Assembly (NCBI GenBank): GCA_012295275.1
Contig: CM022665.1
Location: 31,878,022-31,942,021 of the forward strand
Reading direction: 5' to 3'
DNA length: 64,000 nt
From: Chrysomallon squamiferum
Taxonomy: Eukaryota > Mollusca > Gastropoda > Neomphalida > Peltospiridae
Part shown: positions 27,350-38,883 of the stretch, one piece after another
Layout of the letters: every line of letters starts with the position of its first letter
Position numbering within the stretch: position 1 is the stretch's first letter
Position numbers and translations under genes: made by a program
Notes under the pieces: model-generated
What the model saw: the letters and a program-made list of their open reading frames with translations, nothing else
Told to the model about the DNA's origin: nothing
Databases searched by the model: none

Positions 27350-27610
27350 ATTATAACTCAATTTAGCTCAGTTGTCTGAGCAATGCCCTGAAGCATGGGA
27401 GGTGGTAGGATCAATTCCCCTTTATGTTAAGTGTACCATATCTTGTTAACTAAAATTTTGTAGAAGACTGTGGTATGTGTTTCCCTGTTTATGTAAAAGA
27501 CAATGTTTGTGCATGTAAAAGAACCCCTGATATCAAATAATAGAAACTTATGGAATGGCAGCACTGGCTTATAATAATCATTATGATGATGATCATCATC
27601 ATATATGATA
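27350..27610 (+). mobile_element. tRNA-derived SINE-like element
   Basis: A pol III A box (TAGCTCAGTTG, 27364-27374) and B box (GGATCAATTCC, 27408-27418) lie at tRNA spacing but the intervening sequence does not fold as a tRNA gene. The body carries CATGTAAAAGAACCCCTGAT (27513-27532), which resembles the conserved body of SINEs known from molluscs (recalled, not searched). It ends in an ATGATG/ATCATC tail near 27583-27602. Target-site duplications were not found, so boundaries are approximate. Confidence 0.6.
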
Positions 27611-28859
27611 CCTGGTAATCACATAGTATATTAAGATACTGTTTAACTCTTCAGGACCTTTACTTATTGCTATATATTTTTTTATTTATTATTACTATTA
27701 ATACAACTACAACTATTATTATAATTATTATTATTATTTTCTCTGTACCTGTAGTGCCCATGTTAATGGTAACATTAAACAGAATCTCTTATATATAGTG
27801 TCATGTTTTCATCAAACCAGTTTGATGCCTGGTCATCACCTACTTAAGCCCCAGTTCATATGTCAATATCCACACATCAGTACTGAAGAGGTCAAACATT
27901 CAGTAATGTAACTCAACACACTCATCCACTATTACAACATTTCACATAACAGCTAAGTAAAAGCACACACTTCAGTACAGTTAACAAGTTCAGTACATTT
28001 TAAACTGATAAAAAAACAACAAACAAAAAAACAATAAGGTAGCTGACATTTAAATTTCCTCAGGGTGATTATAACTGTGTCTGGGTTTTTTACAGGGAAA
28101 ATCACAATTATTTTCAACTTCAAACAGAATATTCTCTGACAGGTAATAATGGCTTGGAGAAAACTGGTAAATTGTGTGTGGGCAGATTGCATGAAGTTCA
28201 TGAAGTGAAAAAAAAAAATTATATTGATGCTTTGGCCATGCATATTAAATGCAATATTGTAATTGCTTTATATAGAAAAACAAATGGGTTATAAATTAAT
28301 GAATATTATGAATTATTGTAAAGAATTACAATCTAAATTGTTTTTGAATAATAATACAATTATGATGAATTGTTTATAATTGTATATTTTGAATTGTTTA
28401 AAGATATTTGTATGTCATAATGTTTATATTATAACTATAGAGCAAAAAATGAGAAAACTATGTTGTAGAGTTCCATTTTGAGGACAAAGTAAAAATAATG
28501 AATAGTTTCAAGTACAAAAAAAAAGAATATATATAAGCAAAAAATTTAAACATATTTACAGTTCTGACAAGTTTATTTTTCCAAAGATATTTTACATGAG
28601 ATATTTCTGTCTGATCAGTAAACTGTAGACACAGCTGTTAAACTGCTATCTTTGACTTGGATCTCACAGCCTACCTGTTACCTTTGATGTTTGTTGCACA
28701 TAACATGTACACAGCTTGACAGCCAAACACACTTCCTGCCACTCATGCAGACACAGATATAACATACAACTTTTAGTATCTTAGAAACACAGCCCCCAAA
28801 AAGTAGACACAATCATATTAAGTACTGTGTAATAAACACATTATTTTAATATTGTATAA

Positions 28860-29400
28860 ATATATTAAACAGTAGAAAAAAAGATGGACAATGTTAGTTA
28901 GCTAAAACTAATACGTATTTAAATTTTGTGTAAATATTTTAATCTTTAGAATATTAAATAGACAACAGTAATTGGCCCTAACAAAATTGAAATATTTAAA
29001 TATTGAATAAATATTTTTGTCTTTGGAATAATACCAAACAGGCAATAGTACCTTAGCCCAAATAAAACTGAAACATTTAAATTTTGTATAATATATTAAA
29101 TTTTAAAATTTATCAGATAAACAATGGAGATTGCATTTTAATATACTGTAAATAAATTAGTGTTTAGAGTTATTCCAGATAAACAATAGCAACATAATTA
29201 AATCAAAATACACACATAATATTTAAATTTTGCATAAATATATTAATCTTTACAATAATACAAAAATAACATATCCCAAACCAAATAAATACAAAATATT
29301 TTAAATATTGTATAAATTGTTAGTATTTTGAAATGTTCCAGATCAGCAATAGTAACATAAGCCAAATAAAGTGCATTTAATATGAAACACCATATAAATA
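28860..29400. repeat. Degenerate tandem array, period about 75 bp
   Basis: About seven copies. Each has a CAGATAAACAATAGTAACATA-like core (near 28890, 28963, 29036, 29114, 29176, 29262, 29340) followed by GCCCAAATAAAACTG and ATTTAAATTTTGTATAAATAT. Confidence 0.75.
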
Positions 29401-30863
29401 TATCAATAATAAAATATCATAAAGAAAAATTTCCAAAGAATATTGTATTTATGTTGCTGTAAATTCCAGTACTTTGTTTTTTGTTTTGTTTTAATAACTT
29501 TCTGTTCACCACTTTATGAACTTGAAAGCATACCCATTAATCTAAATAAAATATTATTTCATTCACATCTGATTTATATAAACAAACAACAGTTATTTTT
29601 AATATATTAAACAAAACAGAATTTTACCTGGATGTAAAACAGATCACTATTCTTTTAATGTATAGTGGTGAATACCTTTACCTGCAGTATTTTTCTTACT
29701 TCACATAACTGATGACTATCAAAGAGAAATACAAAACAGCTTATCTGAGGTCAATCTCCCATCTACTATCAGAACCAGACATCTTTTAGAAAGTGTGTAT
29801 ACCTCATACCTTTCTACACACCTGTACTGATTGTTGTCAGTTGAAGGTATACCTTTCAAAATTTCATGTGTAGCTTTCCTGACTTTCTCACCTGCATACA
29901 ACTTTATGTTTTTAAAAGTCCAAGCCACAAGCCAGTAAGTTTGAGTGAAAATGTGCATCTAAGCTGCATTCTTTCAGTAACCTGTATACAATATACTTGT
30001 TTTGTTTAATTTATGGATTTCTCAATTATCCCCAAGAAAGAAGTGAACCTAACAATTATCTGATAAAAACTGACTGGACTGTTTTTGTTTGTTATATATC
30101 TCTACTGTATATAACAGATCCTGAGAGATTATTATATTTAAATGCAGCTACATGAACTCTGTGTAAAGTACTCATGCAATAAACCTGTTTAGCTTAGTGT
30201 AATTATCTTTTCAGAGGAAAATCTATTTGGGATGGACAGATATTTTTTTTATATATTTCCAGGCTAAACAAAAATCCTTTTTGGGTACAATAATTACAGA
30301 CACTTTATAATTTATTATAGTTTGTTTTGAACTGTTCATCTATTTAAAGAATTCTCTTTATCCATTTTTTTCCCCCTCTCATAGACTGCTGGGATGAGTT
30401 AAATTGAAACTGGACAAAACAGCAGCATAGTTAAGATAAACAGTTAAAGGAAAATAATTAATGTTAAAGGATGAATACAATACCTACACATACACTCTTT
30501 TTTATTTGTTGTGTGCTTGACTGCAGAAATACTGTTTTAAATGCTAAGTAAAAACACAATTCTTTATAAAGTGATTATTTTACTTATGATTACTATAAAA
30601 ATTATTTAAAAGAAATTGCAATTTATATGTTGCTGGTTTCATTTAGAAACTACATTGCTTTCATATAATTAAGAAAAGATGAAATACACATTATTGAAAA
30701 CTGGATAATAAATCTATGCAAACTATAAAATCTATATCAACTGGAAACTTTCAAACCATGGAATATTTATTCTTTTGGACTAAAGATTTCTTTTGTTATT
30801 CAATCAATGAATGGTTTGTAATAATAATAATAATAATAATAATTTAAAAAATATAATAAATAC

Positions 30864-30987
30864 CTGTGTGCAATCTGGATCTAGTTGACTTCCTAACGCC
30901 TGTGTTGTCTACAGGTGATAGGATTTTTCTCACCTCTGGTCCTCTCTGATAAATAATATCAGTAACATTTTCTGTAGGAACTTCCAT
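30864..30987 (-). CDS. NAV: Alternative first coding exon of the NAV homologue
   Basis: Codes 41 codons plus one base, from ATG at 30987-30985 to the donor CACACAG|GTATTT. An in-frame TAA lies two codons upstream (30993-30991), so this ATG is the first possible start in its frame. The peptide begins MEVPTENVTDIIYQRG and ends KSTRSRLHTG, where the last Gly comes from the G here joined to GT of the large exon. The exit phase (1) equals that of the exon at 55076-55269, so a transcript starting here would make a NAV isoform lacking all upstream-coded sequence, including any CH domain. Vertebrate NAV genes also use internal promoters to make CH-less isoforms, so this fits family behaviour. No homologue of this short N-terminus was recognised. 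A possible earlier donor, CCAGAG|GTGAGA at 30934/30933, lies inside the exon. Confidence 0.75.
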
Positions 30988-31115
30988 AATTTACAACTTA
31001 CAATATGAAATAAAATTCACCCAGCCAAAAGAACAATTTAAAGTAAACTTCCAAGATCTTATTTCCCAGATCTCATTTCCCCCTCCCAGATATTAAATTT
31101 CATATATATTTTTTA
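30988..31115 (-). promoter_or_regulatory. Possible internal promoter / 5' UTR for the 30.9-kb first exon
   Basis: Upstream of the ATG at 30987 lies a short stretch with a TATATAT element at 31103-31109, followed in the sense direction by a G-rich patch (TCTGGGAGGGGG) and two AGATCT words. In this AT-rich DNA a TATA-like word is weak evidence. An AG (CATATTGTAAG) 14 nt before the ATG could be an acceptor, in which case the true start of transcription lies farther upstream. Confidence 0.2.
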
Positions 31116-31445
31116 ATGCTTTGCCAGTTCAGGTATATCCAAAAACAACACAGCTTATGATACAATCATCTTTAACCCACAAATGACCGATACTAAATAT
31201 CTTTGCCCAACATTAGCCCTAAATCTGCAAACAGTCACTGTTTATTGTCCACTATCCCCTCTCCATCACCAATGATTTATCTTGTAATTCAAAACACCTA
31301 ACTATTGTTTACTTCTATTCTTTCATGGTGGGGGGATTCTTTACCTGTATCTACCTGTAGGACGTACCTCAGATTAGAAAAAGAAAAAAACTCTTTCATC
31401 TGTTGTAAATGATTATCACACCTCTGTTTATTTCTTAGCTACCTC

Positions 31446-31454
31446 TTTTTTTTT

Positions 31455-31506
<52 letters not shown>
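31446..31506. repeat. T14 tract followed by (TG)24
   Basis: T tract at 31446-31459 running into the longest perfect TG run of the window (31459-31506). Confidence 0.95.
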
Positions 31507-31507
<1 letters not shown>

Positions 31508-32113
31508 TGGCAAGGGGATTTAATGATTCTCATTGAAATCATCTGGTGGATGATAGATTTGTTTTGCAGTTCACACAGATAAGAATGATAACAAAGCATT
31601 TCAAAGAACAATTTTGTGAAGATCAACTGTAATGTATTTATTATCTATCTTTTACACCAAGTTGACACCAAGGTGTTTTTACCTATATTGATTACATCAT
31701 TATATTCACATATAGTATTGTTTGGTGAGGGTTTTCAAAAATCATTATCATATACTGATAAATATCAGATAATGAACTTTATTTAAGAACTGAATGCGTT
31801 AGATTTGTTCTGTATTATAAAATATTCATTATGCGTCACCATTTTGTTGTCACCCTGAATTTGATGTTTTCCCTTGCTGGATTGTTAATTTAAAATTTAA
31901 ATGTTTTTATTCTTTCCTTTTCTGAAGTATATTTATATGAATGTAAGTATTACATTTTAAATTAGTAAAACATATGAAAGAAATATAGTTATATACTGAT
32001 TTAATAAATAAGCTAATAAGTATATGCTACTATATAAAATAAAGGGTTATTTTAAAATATTTATATATGCTGTTGTATAAAACAGCAACAGTTTTTACTT
32101 TAAAATGTTTATA

Positions 32114-32275
32114 GCCATGTGTATGTATGTATATATGTATTTATGTATGTTTGTGTGTGGATGTGTATGTGTATGTGTATGTGGATGTGTATGTGTATGT
32201 GTGTATGTATATATGTGTGTGTATGTATGTATGTGTGTGTGTGTGTGTGTCTGTATGCATGCATGCATGTATGTA
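32114..32275. repeat. Compound TATG/TG/TGGATG repeat
   Basis: Mixed TGTATG, TGTGTA and GCATGCATG units. It opens spurious Cys/Val/Met-rich frames on the plus strand. Confidence 0.9.
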
Positions 32276-33590
32276 TCAAATATAAAGTCTTAATTCCATT
32301 AAGCTTAATCTGTAATACATCAAGTTTTGAGAAAATCCTCTAAAAGCTCTCAGTAGATGTTCCCCAGACAGTCTATACTCAGCTCTATACACAGAACAGT
32401 CCATAACAGCCAAGTCTATTTAACTCTTGTGTGGCTTAGACATCATAATCACCAAACATGAAGAAAAGACAACCCAGCATCAAACTGTAATATCTCTCAT
32501 GAGCCTTTATCAAAATATTTGCTATTTTACACTTAATGCAATAAAGTGTCGTTTTGTTATTTCAATTTTGCAACCATCATTTATCTCTCAAAATAGTCTA
32601 ACTGTCAAAGGTTGTCTGAAAAGCAATTTGCACGAACTTTTATTAGCATTATAAATTTTCTTTTTTAAAGTGCAAGAAATCATAAATTACAAAAGAATTT
32701 ATATAAATTATTCAGTGATCTGTTTTAAAGATGAAAAAAAAGAGACTTTCTTCTAAAAAAAACTTTCTTCTTTTTTCTGTAACATTTATAGTAATACTCT
32801 TATTCTTACAGGACTTAAGAATCCATGATTAGTCTGTCTTTCTTTTCTTTTCAGAAACTTATCCAATCAAATGAGAAAAAATAAAATAAAATATATATAT
32901 ATAAAATAAAAAACCTCAGATAATACTAATAACTTTTTTCATTCTCCAGTTTATGAGGAACAATTAATCAATTTTATATTCAAAAAGATATAAATAAAAA
33001 TACAATAAATTGTCTGTTGAATTCTGTACTTTGTAAGAGTGTGGCCTATTTTGGGATAAATGCCAAGAAATTAGTCTGAATGTATAGGAGATTGATTGCA
33101 CTAAGTTGTCTGATAGTAATTAATGGCTTTTAACAACAAGTCTGGTAAGAGAAACAGTTAAATGCAAGAATGTTTTTTCCTTGGCTAAATGTTCCTAAAT
33201 AGTCTGGAAAGATATTTTCTACGCACTGGTCTTGTTCTTGAGGCACAGTTAATGCACAGTTTTAAGGCAGCCTGGGAAGACTAGTGAAAAAAAATAGCTT
33301 TTAAAAGAAAGAGATTTGTAGCAAGCAAAAACTGTTGTTATTTAGTTCTGTGCTTGAAACTAATTTTTTATTCATACAGTTAAAAGGCTGTAACTAATTG
33401 GTAGAACTCTAAACTGAGGTAGAACAGGTTTTTAGCATTATTTTCCAATCTAATTGGTTTTCCATGATCATACAGACTTTCATGTTTAATTGAAGCTATT
33501 TAAAAAGTGTTTGTTGATACAAATAATTTTTACTAATATTGATTACAACCTCATTGTCACATACAAATAAAATAAAAACTGTTTACTTCT

Positions 33591-33717
33591 TGGGGAATTT
33601 TGCAACAGACACGCCCGCTGACTTGTCAGAAAGCATGTCTGTCGTAGACGTGCTTCACAACAGCTTGCTCTGATTAGCACGTTAATTGTTTTCATTCATT
33701 CATTCATGGGGAATTTT
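33591..33717 (+). mobile_element. Short retroposon with 11-bp target-site duplication
   Basis: TGGGGAATTTT occurs at 33591-33601 and again at 33707-33717. Between them lies 105 bp that is much richer in G+C than its surroundings and ends in a TTCATTCATTCATTCA tail. A direct repeat of the target, a simple-repeat tail and a foreign composition together indicate insertion by target-primed reverse transcription. The tail resembles the TGAATG-type ends of L2/CR1-like LINEs and their SINEs, so this may be a 5'-truncated LINE end or a small SINE. No A or B box is evident. Confidence 0.7.
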
Positions 33718-34025
33718 AAAATAGTTTTTGGTTAATGAAGTTTTATCTACTTTAGATTTATTATTTAGTTTGCAGATATATAAAACTTTAATATATATTT
33801 CATGTAATGGACATAATTGTAATTTATTACATATTACAAGATGAAGAAGAAACTTTGAAAATTAGAACAATCTATATCGGAACAGAAATAATTCACAAGA
33901 TGTTTTCTTTTTTTATATATTTTATAAAGATTCCAATATTTTTTATATTAGTTTGTAATCATGTTTTTTGTTATTCATTTGTGGGTCAATTCTTAACAGG
34001 TGGTGAGGAGGAAAATGATGTATAC

Positions 34026-34060
34026 AGATAGATAGATAGATAGATAGATAGACAGACAGA
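34026..34060. repeat. (GATA)n-(GACA)n repeat
   Basis: GATA units followed directly by GACA units. Confidence 0.9.
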
Positions 34061-34599
34061 AAGAGTGTATAAATACATAAACATATGTTATGTATAAGAG
34101 AATCACATTGAAAAAAATATATATATCCATTTGTTAAACCATGATATATCAGTGACACTGGATGAAAAGGAAAATAATATTTACAAGTTTCATGCTAAAT
34201 GTTCAGACCATCTGGTTATCATGGAGAAAAATGAAGTAGAATTCATTGATTCTAACAAAAGAAGAACAAGTTATTTCTTATTGTGGGTACTCTTTATCTG
34301 AAATAATTCTTCTATGTGAAGTGAGATGCCCAGAGTATTTTTCAAATGAAATTAGCCTCTTTAACTACATTAAAGGATCATTTTGTAAGTCACAATGCAC
34401 TGATATATAATAGATTAACTGGTGTATCATATTATGTTTTCATTGGACAATTAACTGATACTAACTTACCATTACAGATCATCTCAGTTGTATCACCCAT
34501 ATTTACAATGAAAAATAACTCAGCACTTTTAGATGGAAATCTTCAAACAGATACATTACATGTCACATAGTAATCTGAAGCTTGCCTCTGATCTCAGAA

Positions 34600-35590
34600 A
34601 TGATAGACACTTTAATAACCCAGTAACCAAACTGCTATTTAAAAAAAAGGTCAAAAACAATTAACTCCTGCACCCCATTTTTTTTACACAAAAAAGATAA
34701 AAAGATAAAAAAAAATTCATCTGACCTTTAAATTGATTGATATTTTAAGAAGCTGATGACCAAATTGTTATAAAGAAAGGGGTCAGAAAATAATTAAGTT
34801 TTATAATCTTGTATAATAAGGTCTGAAGTTTTATCTCTAATGTTCAGAATGATAGTAACATGGTGAATAAATTGTTACCAAAAAAAAGATTTATAAAATA
34901 ATTTAAGTTTCACAATTTTTTGCCTAATAATATTATTGCAAAGTTTCAGTTATCTTGTTATCAGATGGTTCTACATAAATACAGTTAAAAAATATATATA
35001 TACAACCAATTAACTTACATAATAATGTAATACAAGAGGGCCCACAATTTTACTTTAAAATATAAATAACAGGTATTTTATTACCTGTGACTGATTTATT
35101 ATCAAAAAAGTGTAACATAAAGAAAAAAGAAAAAGAAATAAATAGCAAGTGTCATAATGTTATATAACATTTACCTCTAACATTTTTTATGATTGAAATT
35201 TCAATAATTCACTAAGAAAATTATTCAAAAATAGTGTCATAAAAGAATCCATTTTAAGTTTTATAATTAAATAGTCTAAAATTTACTTTTAAATAAAAAT
35301 GAATAAATATTTTAATGATCACATTATTACAAGAAAAGTTTTCACATGAGAATTAAATTTCACCAAATTTTAGAATAAAAATTCAGTCGCCTAAAACTTT
35401 ACCTCTAAATTATAAAGTGACAGATATTTCTGTATCTCCAGTGATTATAACAAGAAAACAATTAAACTTCACAATCTTTTAAGAAATAGGATGTTTCATC
35501 AGACACTTTAAAAAGTGTTTCATAATATTTCAATAACCCAGTAACCAAATTATCATTAAAAACAGGGTTACAAAACAATTATGTTTCTCT
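34600..35590. repeat. Highly degenerate long-unit tandem array
   Basis: AATAACCCAGTAACCAAA followed by ATTAAAAA.AGGGT.A.AAACAATTA appears near 34614 and again near 35530, with decayed relatives near 34751, 34851 and 35230. The period is roughly 100-140 bp but cannot be fixed by eye. Confidence 0.45.
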
Positions 35591-35593
35591 CAC

Positions 35594-35639
35594 CCATCTT
35601 GTCACCATCTTCCTGTAAAGATGTCATATCATCTCCTGC
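35594..35639 (-). CDS. Candidate 46-nt exon, possibly alternative to 26652-26688
   Basis: The acceptor GATTTTTCTATAAG and donor AAGATGG|GTGAGA bracket an open segment read as AGDDMTSLQEDGDKM plus one base, a hydrophilic peptide. It enters in phase 0 and leaves in phase 1, so it fits between 43932-43972 and the large exon. An in-frame ATG at 35627-35625 would also allow use as an alternative first coding exon (MTSLQEDGDKM). Its phases prevent it being spliced in frame to 26652-26688, so the two would be alternatives. Not recognised by family. Confidence 0.32.
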
Positions 35640-36529
35640 CTTATAGAAAAATCTTGTAAACACTGATAACAAATTTTAATCATCAACAGAGATCAGTGAA
35701 CCATGAAGTATAAACAGAGATAATGGTTGTTCAGCTGTGACTGTATTAACACCGATAAAAAGATGACTAAAACTCACACTTTATCAAACAAATGTTTACA
35801 AATTCAATCAACCAAAGCCAGTAACAAAACTTTAACAAAAAGCTTCCCCACTGAGCAAAATAGGTAAATGTAATTGCTTTCTCAACATATTTAGATATCT
35901 ATTTAAAAAAAGAAAGAAAAAGGACATTCTGTATGCTAGTCTACTCTTTGTTAATTTCATAGCAATTTACCATGCAGTCTATAAGCTTAAATTCCAGTCA
36001 ATATTTTCAACTTTTTCCATATAGCAAAGTTCCAAGTACAAATATTCAAGATAAAAATAAAATATGAGGGGTAAAAAGTCTCTGGTTTAAGTGATGCAGA
36101 AGTCCAAAAGTGTGTGCATAAACATCCACAATCAAGCAATTTCTGTCCTAACTGCCAAAAAAGGTGAAAGAGGTTTTTATTTCAAAGCAGACAGATTTAT
36201 ATCTCTGACAGGGGCAAGTTAAACATTGTGACTGCCAGGACTGTAGCAGCCATTAAAATATTTAATTGCCCTCTTATAAATTAGCATGTCACAAGTGCCA
36301 CAGTAAAATGCCAAAAACATCAATGTCAATAAACATGATATAATGACAGCCTGTAATGGTTTTTCATTATGTTAAATATTATGAGATACATTTTTGAACA
36401 CCTTAAAATGTTGATCTAGATGAAGTGAAGATTTTTGTTTTGGTTAAAATAAATGTAACAGTACTGTAATCGTTATGCATCAGTTAGAAAATTTGTATAT
36501 GTGTTAGTGATTAGTGCATGTCTTAAGGT

Positions 36530-36720
36530 CCCAGTGTGTATGTACATGTAGTCATGCATGCATGTGTATGTGTGTTTATGTACACACGTATACATATATG
36601 CATATGTATGTGTGCATGTGTGAGTATGTAAATATATATGCATATAAATGTTCACAGGAATTTAGATGTAGACCTATATGTGGGTGTATGTATGTGCACG
36701 TATATATTATATATGAATAA
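36530..36720. repeat. Compound TATG/CATG/TG repeat
   Basis: Mixed TGTATG, GCATGCATG and ACACGTATACATATATG words without a single unit; open frames across it are artefacts. Confidence 0.8.
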
Positions 36721-38444
36721 GTGTGTTCAGACATAAATGAGATTATGATCTTTCCTGTATATCACTAAAATACAGGCACATATAACCCCATTCATCCTCT
36801 TTGACACAAGATATATAGATCCTGGTCCTGGGCTCAAATCAAATCAACTACATGCAAGTGTTCAACAGGACCACACACAAGTGAAGCTGTGTTGTTATGA
36901 AAGCCAGGCAATGCTTTGAAATCTGCTGATAACATGGTGATGTGATGTTATTCAACCTACATGATGCAGTTGCTCAATGTGAGATAACCTGATAATTCCT
37001 GTCTGCTATGTGGTCAGTGAACCAGGAAATAATATTTTAATTGATAGTTTCTTTGGTCTTCATTTGTGGGAAAAACTCATCATCTGCTTGTGTCCTAATA
37101 CTACTTTATCACAAACTTGAAGTGAGTGCTTGAACCTGTTCTATAAAAAAAGTGCTTGTAAAAGATAATTTGTTGCTAATGATGATGATAGCCTATGTGA
37201 TGGAAACAAGTTTCTTCTTTTAAATCATCATCAATATAAAAATAATAAAACATATTTGTGGCATTGCTGGAATATTTTTTCAACAGTTACAAAATAACTC
37301 TACAAAAGAAATTTCAAAGTTTACTGATAAACAGGAAAAAAAGTAACCAAACCTATTATGCTCTGAGCAATATATTTAAAGGTAAAGGTCCTAATATAGG
37401 TTTCTACCTTTTGACCAATCCCACCATTACAAAAAAGAAGACAAAATAAATGTTGTTCAATACAAAGGAAATAACTGCTATTTATTCATTTTGAAACATG
37501 GTTACTGACAATGGAAGTAGGCAGTTAAAAATAAAGGCCAAAAAACTGTCAAGAAATTGTAAAAGATGTATTCTTCAATCCAACTTTTAATCTTACCGAA
37601 AGATAATGCAGTCATTTATTTATAGAGAGTATCACTCTTGTATTTGGCTTCTTTTCAAAACCTAAAGCAGCTAGTTGTGAAAAATGCCATTTTAGTTGAT
37701 TACTTTTATAGACATTTAAAGAAACATTCTGGCCAAATACCTGAACTACTATACTGATGCTATGCTGCCATTAAGTGTATATTATGGTTTAATATGAAAA
37801 TGAATATTTTTGTATGTGTGTGTATTTTTCTATTAATTGTTATAAAATATACATAATTTATAACTGTATGACATGCATGAATTTTCTTACACATAAATCT
37901 TTCATTTTAATATTCTTTAAATTTATTTTTAAATTATTTTATTATTACTGTCTTTTTCAAATCCTGAGTTAAACAAGATACTAATTCATCCTTTTAACAT
38001 ACACATATCATATTTATTTGTTCAGAGTATTCTTTTAAGAAAAGAAAACTGAACAACAATTTGTCTTCTTCTGTTCGACCTTCAGAATTAGTGGACACTA
38101 ATGTGTCAGGATTATTTCAGATTTAATTGAAAAAAAGATTAATTCTGGTGATAACCTGTCATGAAGGAGGTAAATCCAGTGGAATAATTATCACATTGTG
38201 GTCACTAATGGAAGCAGGAGATAACATACAGATGACCGGTTCACACGGAAGCTATAGATATTGCATTATTATCTACTAAATGTTTATATGGTATCATTCA
38301 GTATAATATATCTACTAATACTTTATATGGTATCATGCTGTGTAATAATAGTTTTATGGTATCATACAAAACAACTTATAATGATCAGTACTAATAATAC
38401 AATGCACAGAAGCAGCTTAAAATATATATATTTTATTTTATTTC

Positions 38445-38840
38445 TTTCTTTTTGGATTGTGTGTATGTGTGTGACTGTATGTATTTGTGTGGATATTGAA
38501 TGAATATGTGTGTATGTCTGTTTGTGCAAATGTATATATGTGTATTTGTATGTGTGTGTATATATGTAATGTGTATGTGTATGTATATGTGTATGTGTAT
38601 GTGTATGTGTGTGTGTATATATGTGATGGGTATGTGTATGTGTGTATAGATAAATTTATAAAATAATTAAAATCAGGAAATTATTACTCAGCATCATTTG
38701 TAATATAATTCATGTATCATAAATACAGTGTGGTAGTAGTAGTAGAAGCAGTAGCAGCAGCAGCAGCAGTTGCTGTAATAATAATAATAATAATATCTAT
38801 CTCCTACTAGATTAATACATTTTTCATTTCCTTAATTCAG

Positions 38841-38879
<39 letters not shown>
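38445..38879. repeat. TGTATG compound repeat, (TAG/CAG)n, (AAT)n and (CA)19 cluster
   Basis: TGTATG/TG units to about 38647, then TAGTAG/AGCAGCAGC at about 38732-38770, AAT units near 38780, and a CA run at 38842-38879. Confidence 0.85.

Positions 38880-38883
<4 letters not shown>

Larger units (their letters stand above)
24174..30863 (-). other. Intron between the 30.9-kb first exon and the large NAV exon
   Basis: AT-rich intron holding one weak microexon candidate (26652-26688), a SINE-like copy, a CA microsatellite, poly-T/poly-A tracts and three degenerate tandem arrays. Nothing else recognisable. Confidence 0.7.

Noticed and set aside
27364-27420. Functional tRNA gene
   Set aside because: Pol III boxes are present but stems do not pair; better explained as a SINE head. 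Same for 47411-47475.
28688-28741. 54-nt minus-strand segment with AG and GT boundaries, open in phase 1 in/1 out
   Set aside because: Weak acceptor without a pyrimidine tract and a Cys-rich hydrophobic peptide unlike NAV.
29692-29725. 34-nt segment with CTGCAG|GTAAAG donor reading HQLCEVRKILQ, resembling EVRKIL in the 30.9-kb exon
   Set aside because: Acceptor is poor and the likeness reflects a short purine-rich word; no compatible phase partner.
32105-32343. Cys/Val/Met-rich small frames
   Set aside because: Produced by TG/TATG microsatellite translated in two frames; the same applies to frames at 14827-15123, 31435-31626, 36473-36720 and 48576-48785.
36775-37200. Possible decayed SINE (GGCTCAAATC box, GATGATGAT end)
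   Set aside because: Too few matching positions and no clear boundaries.
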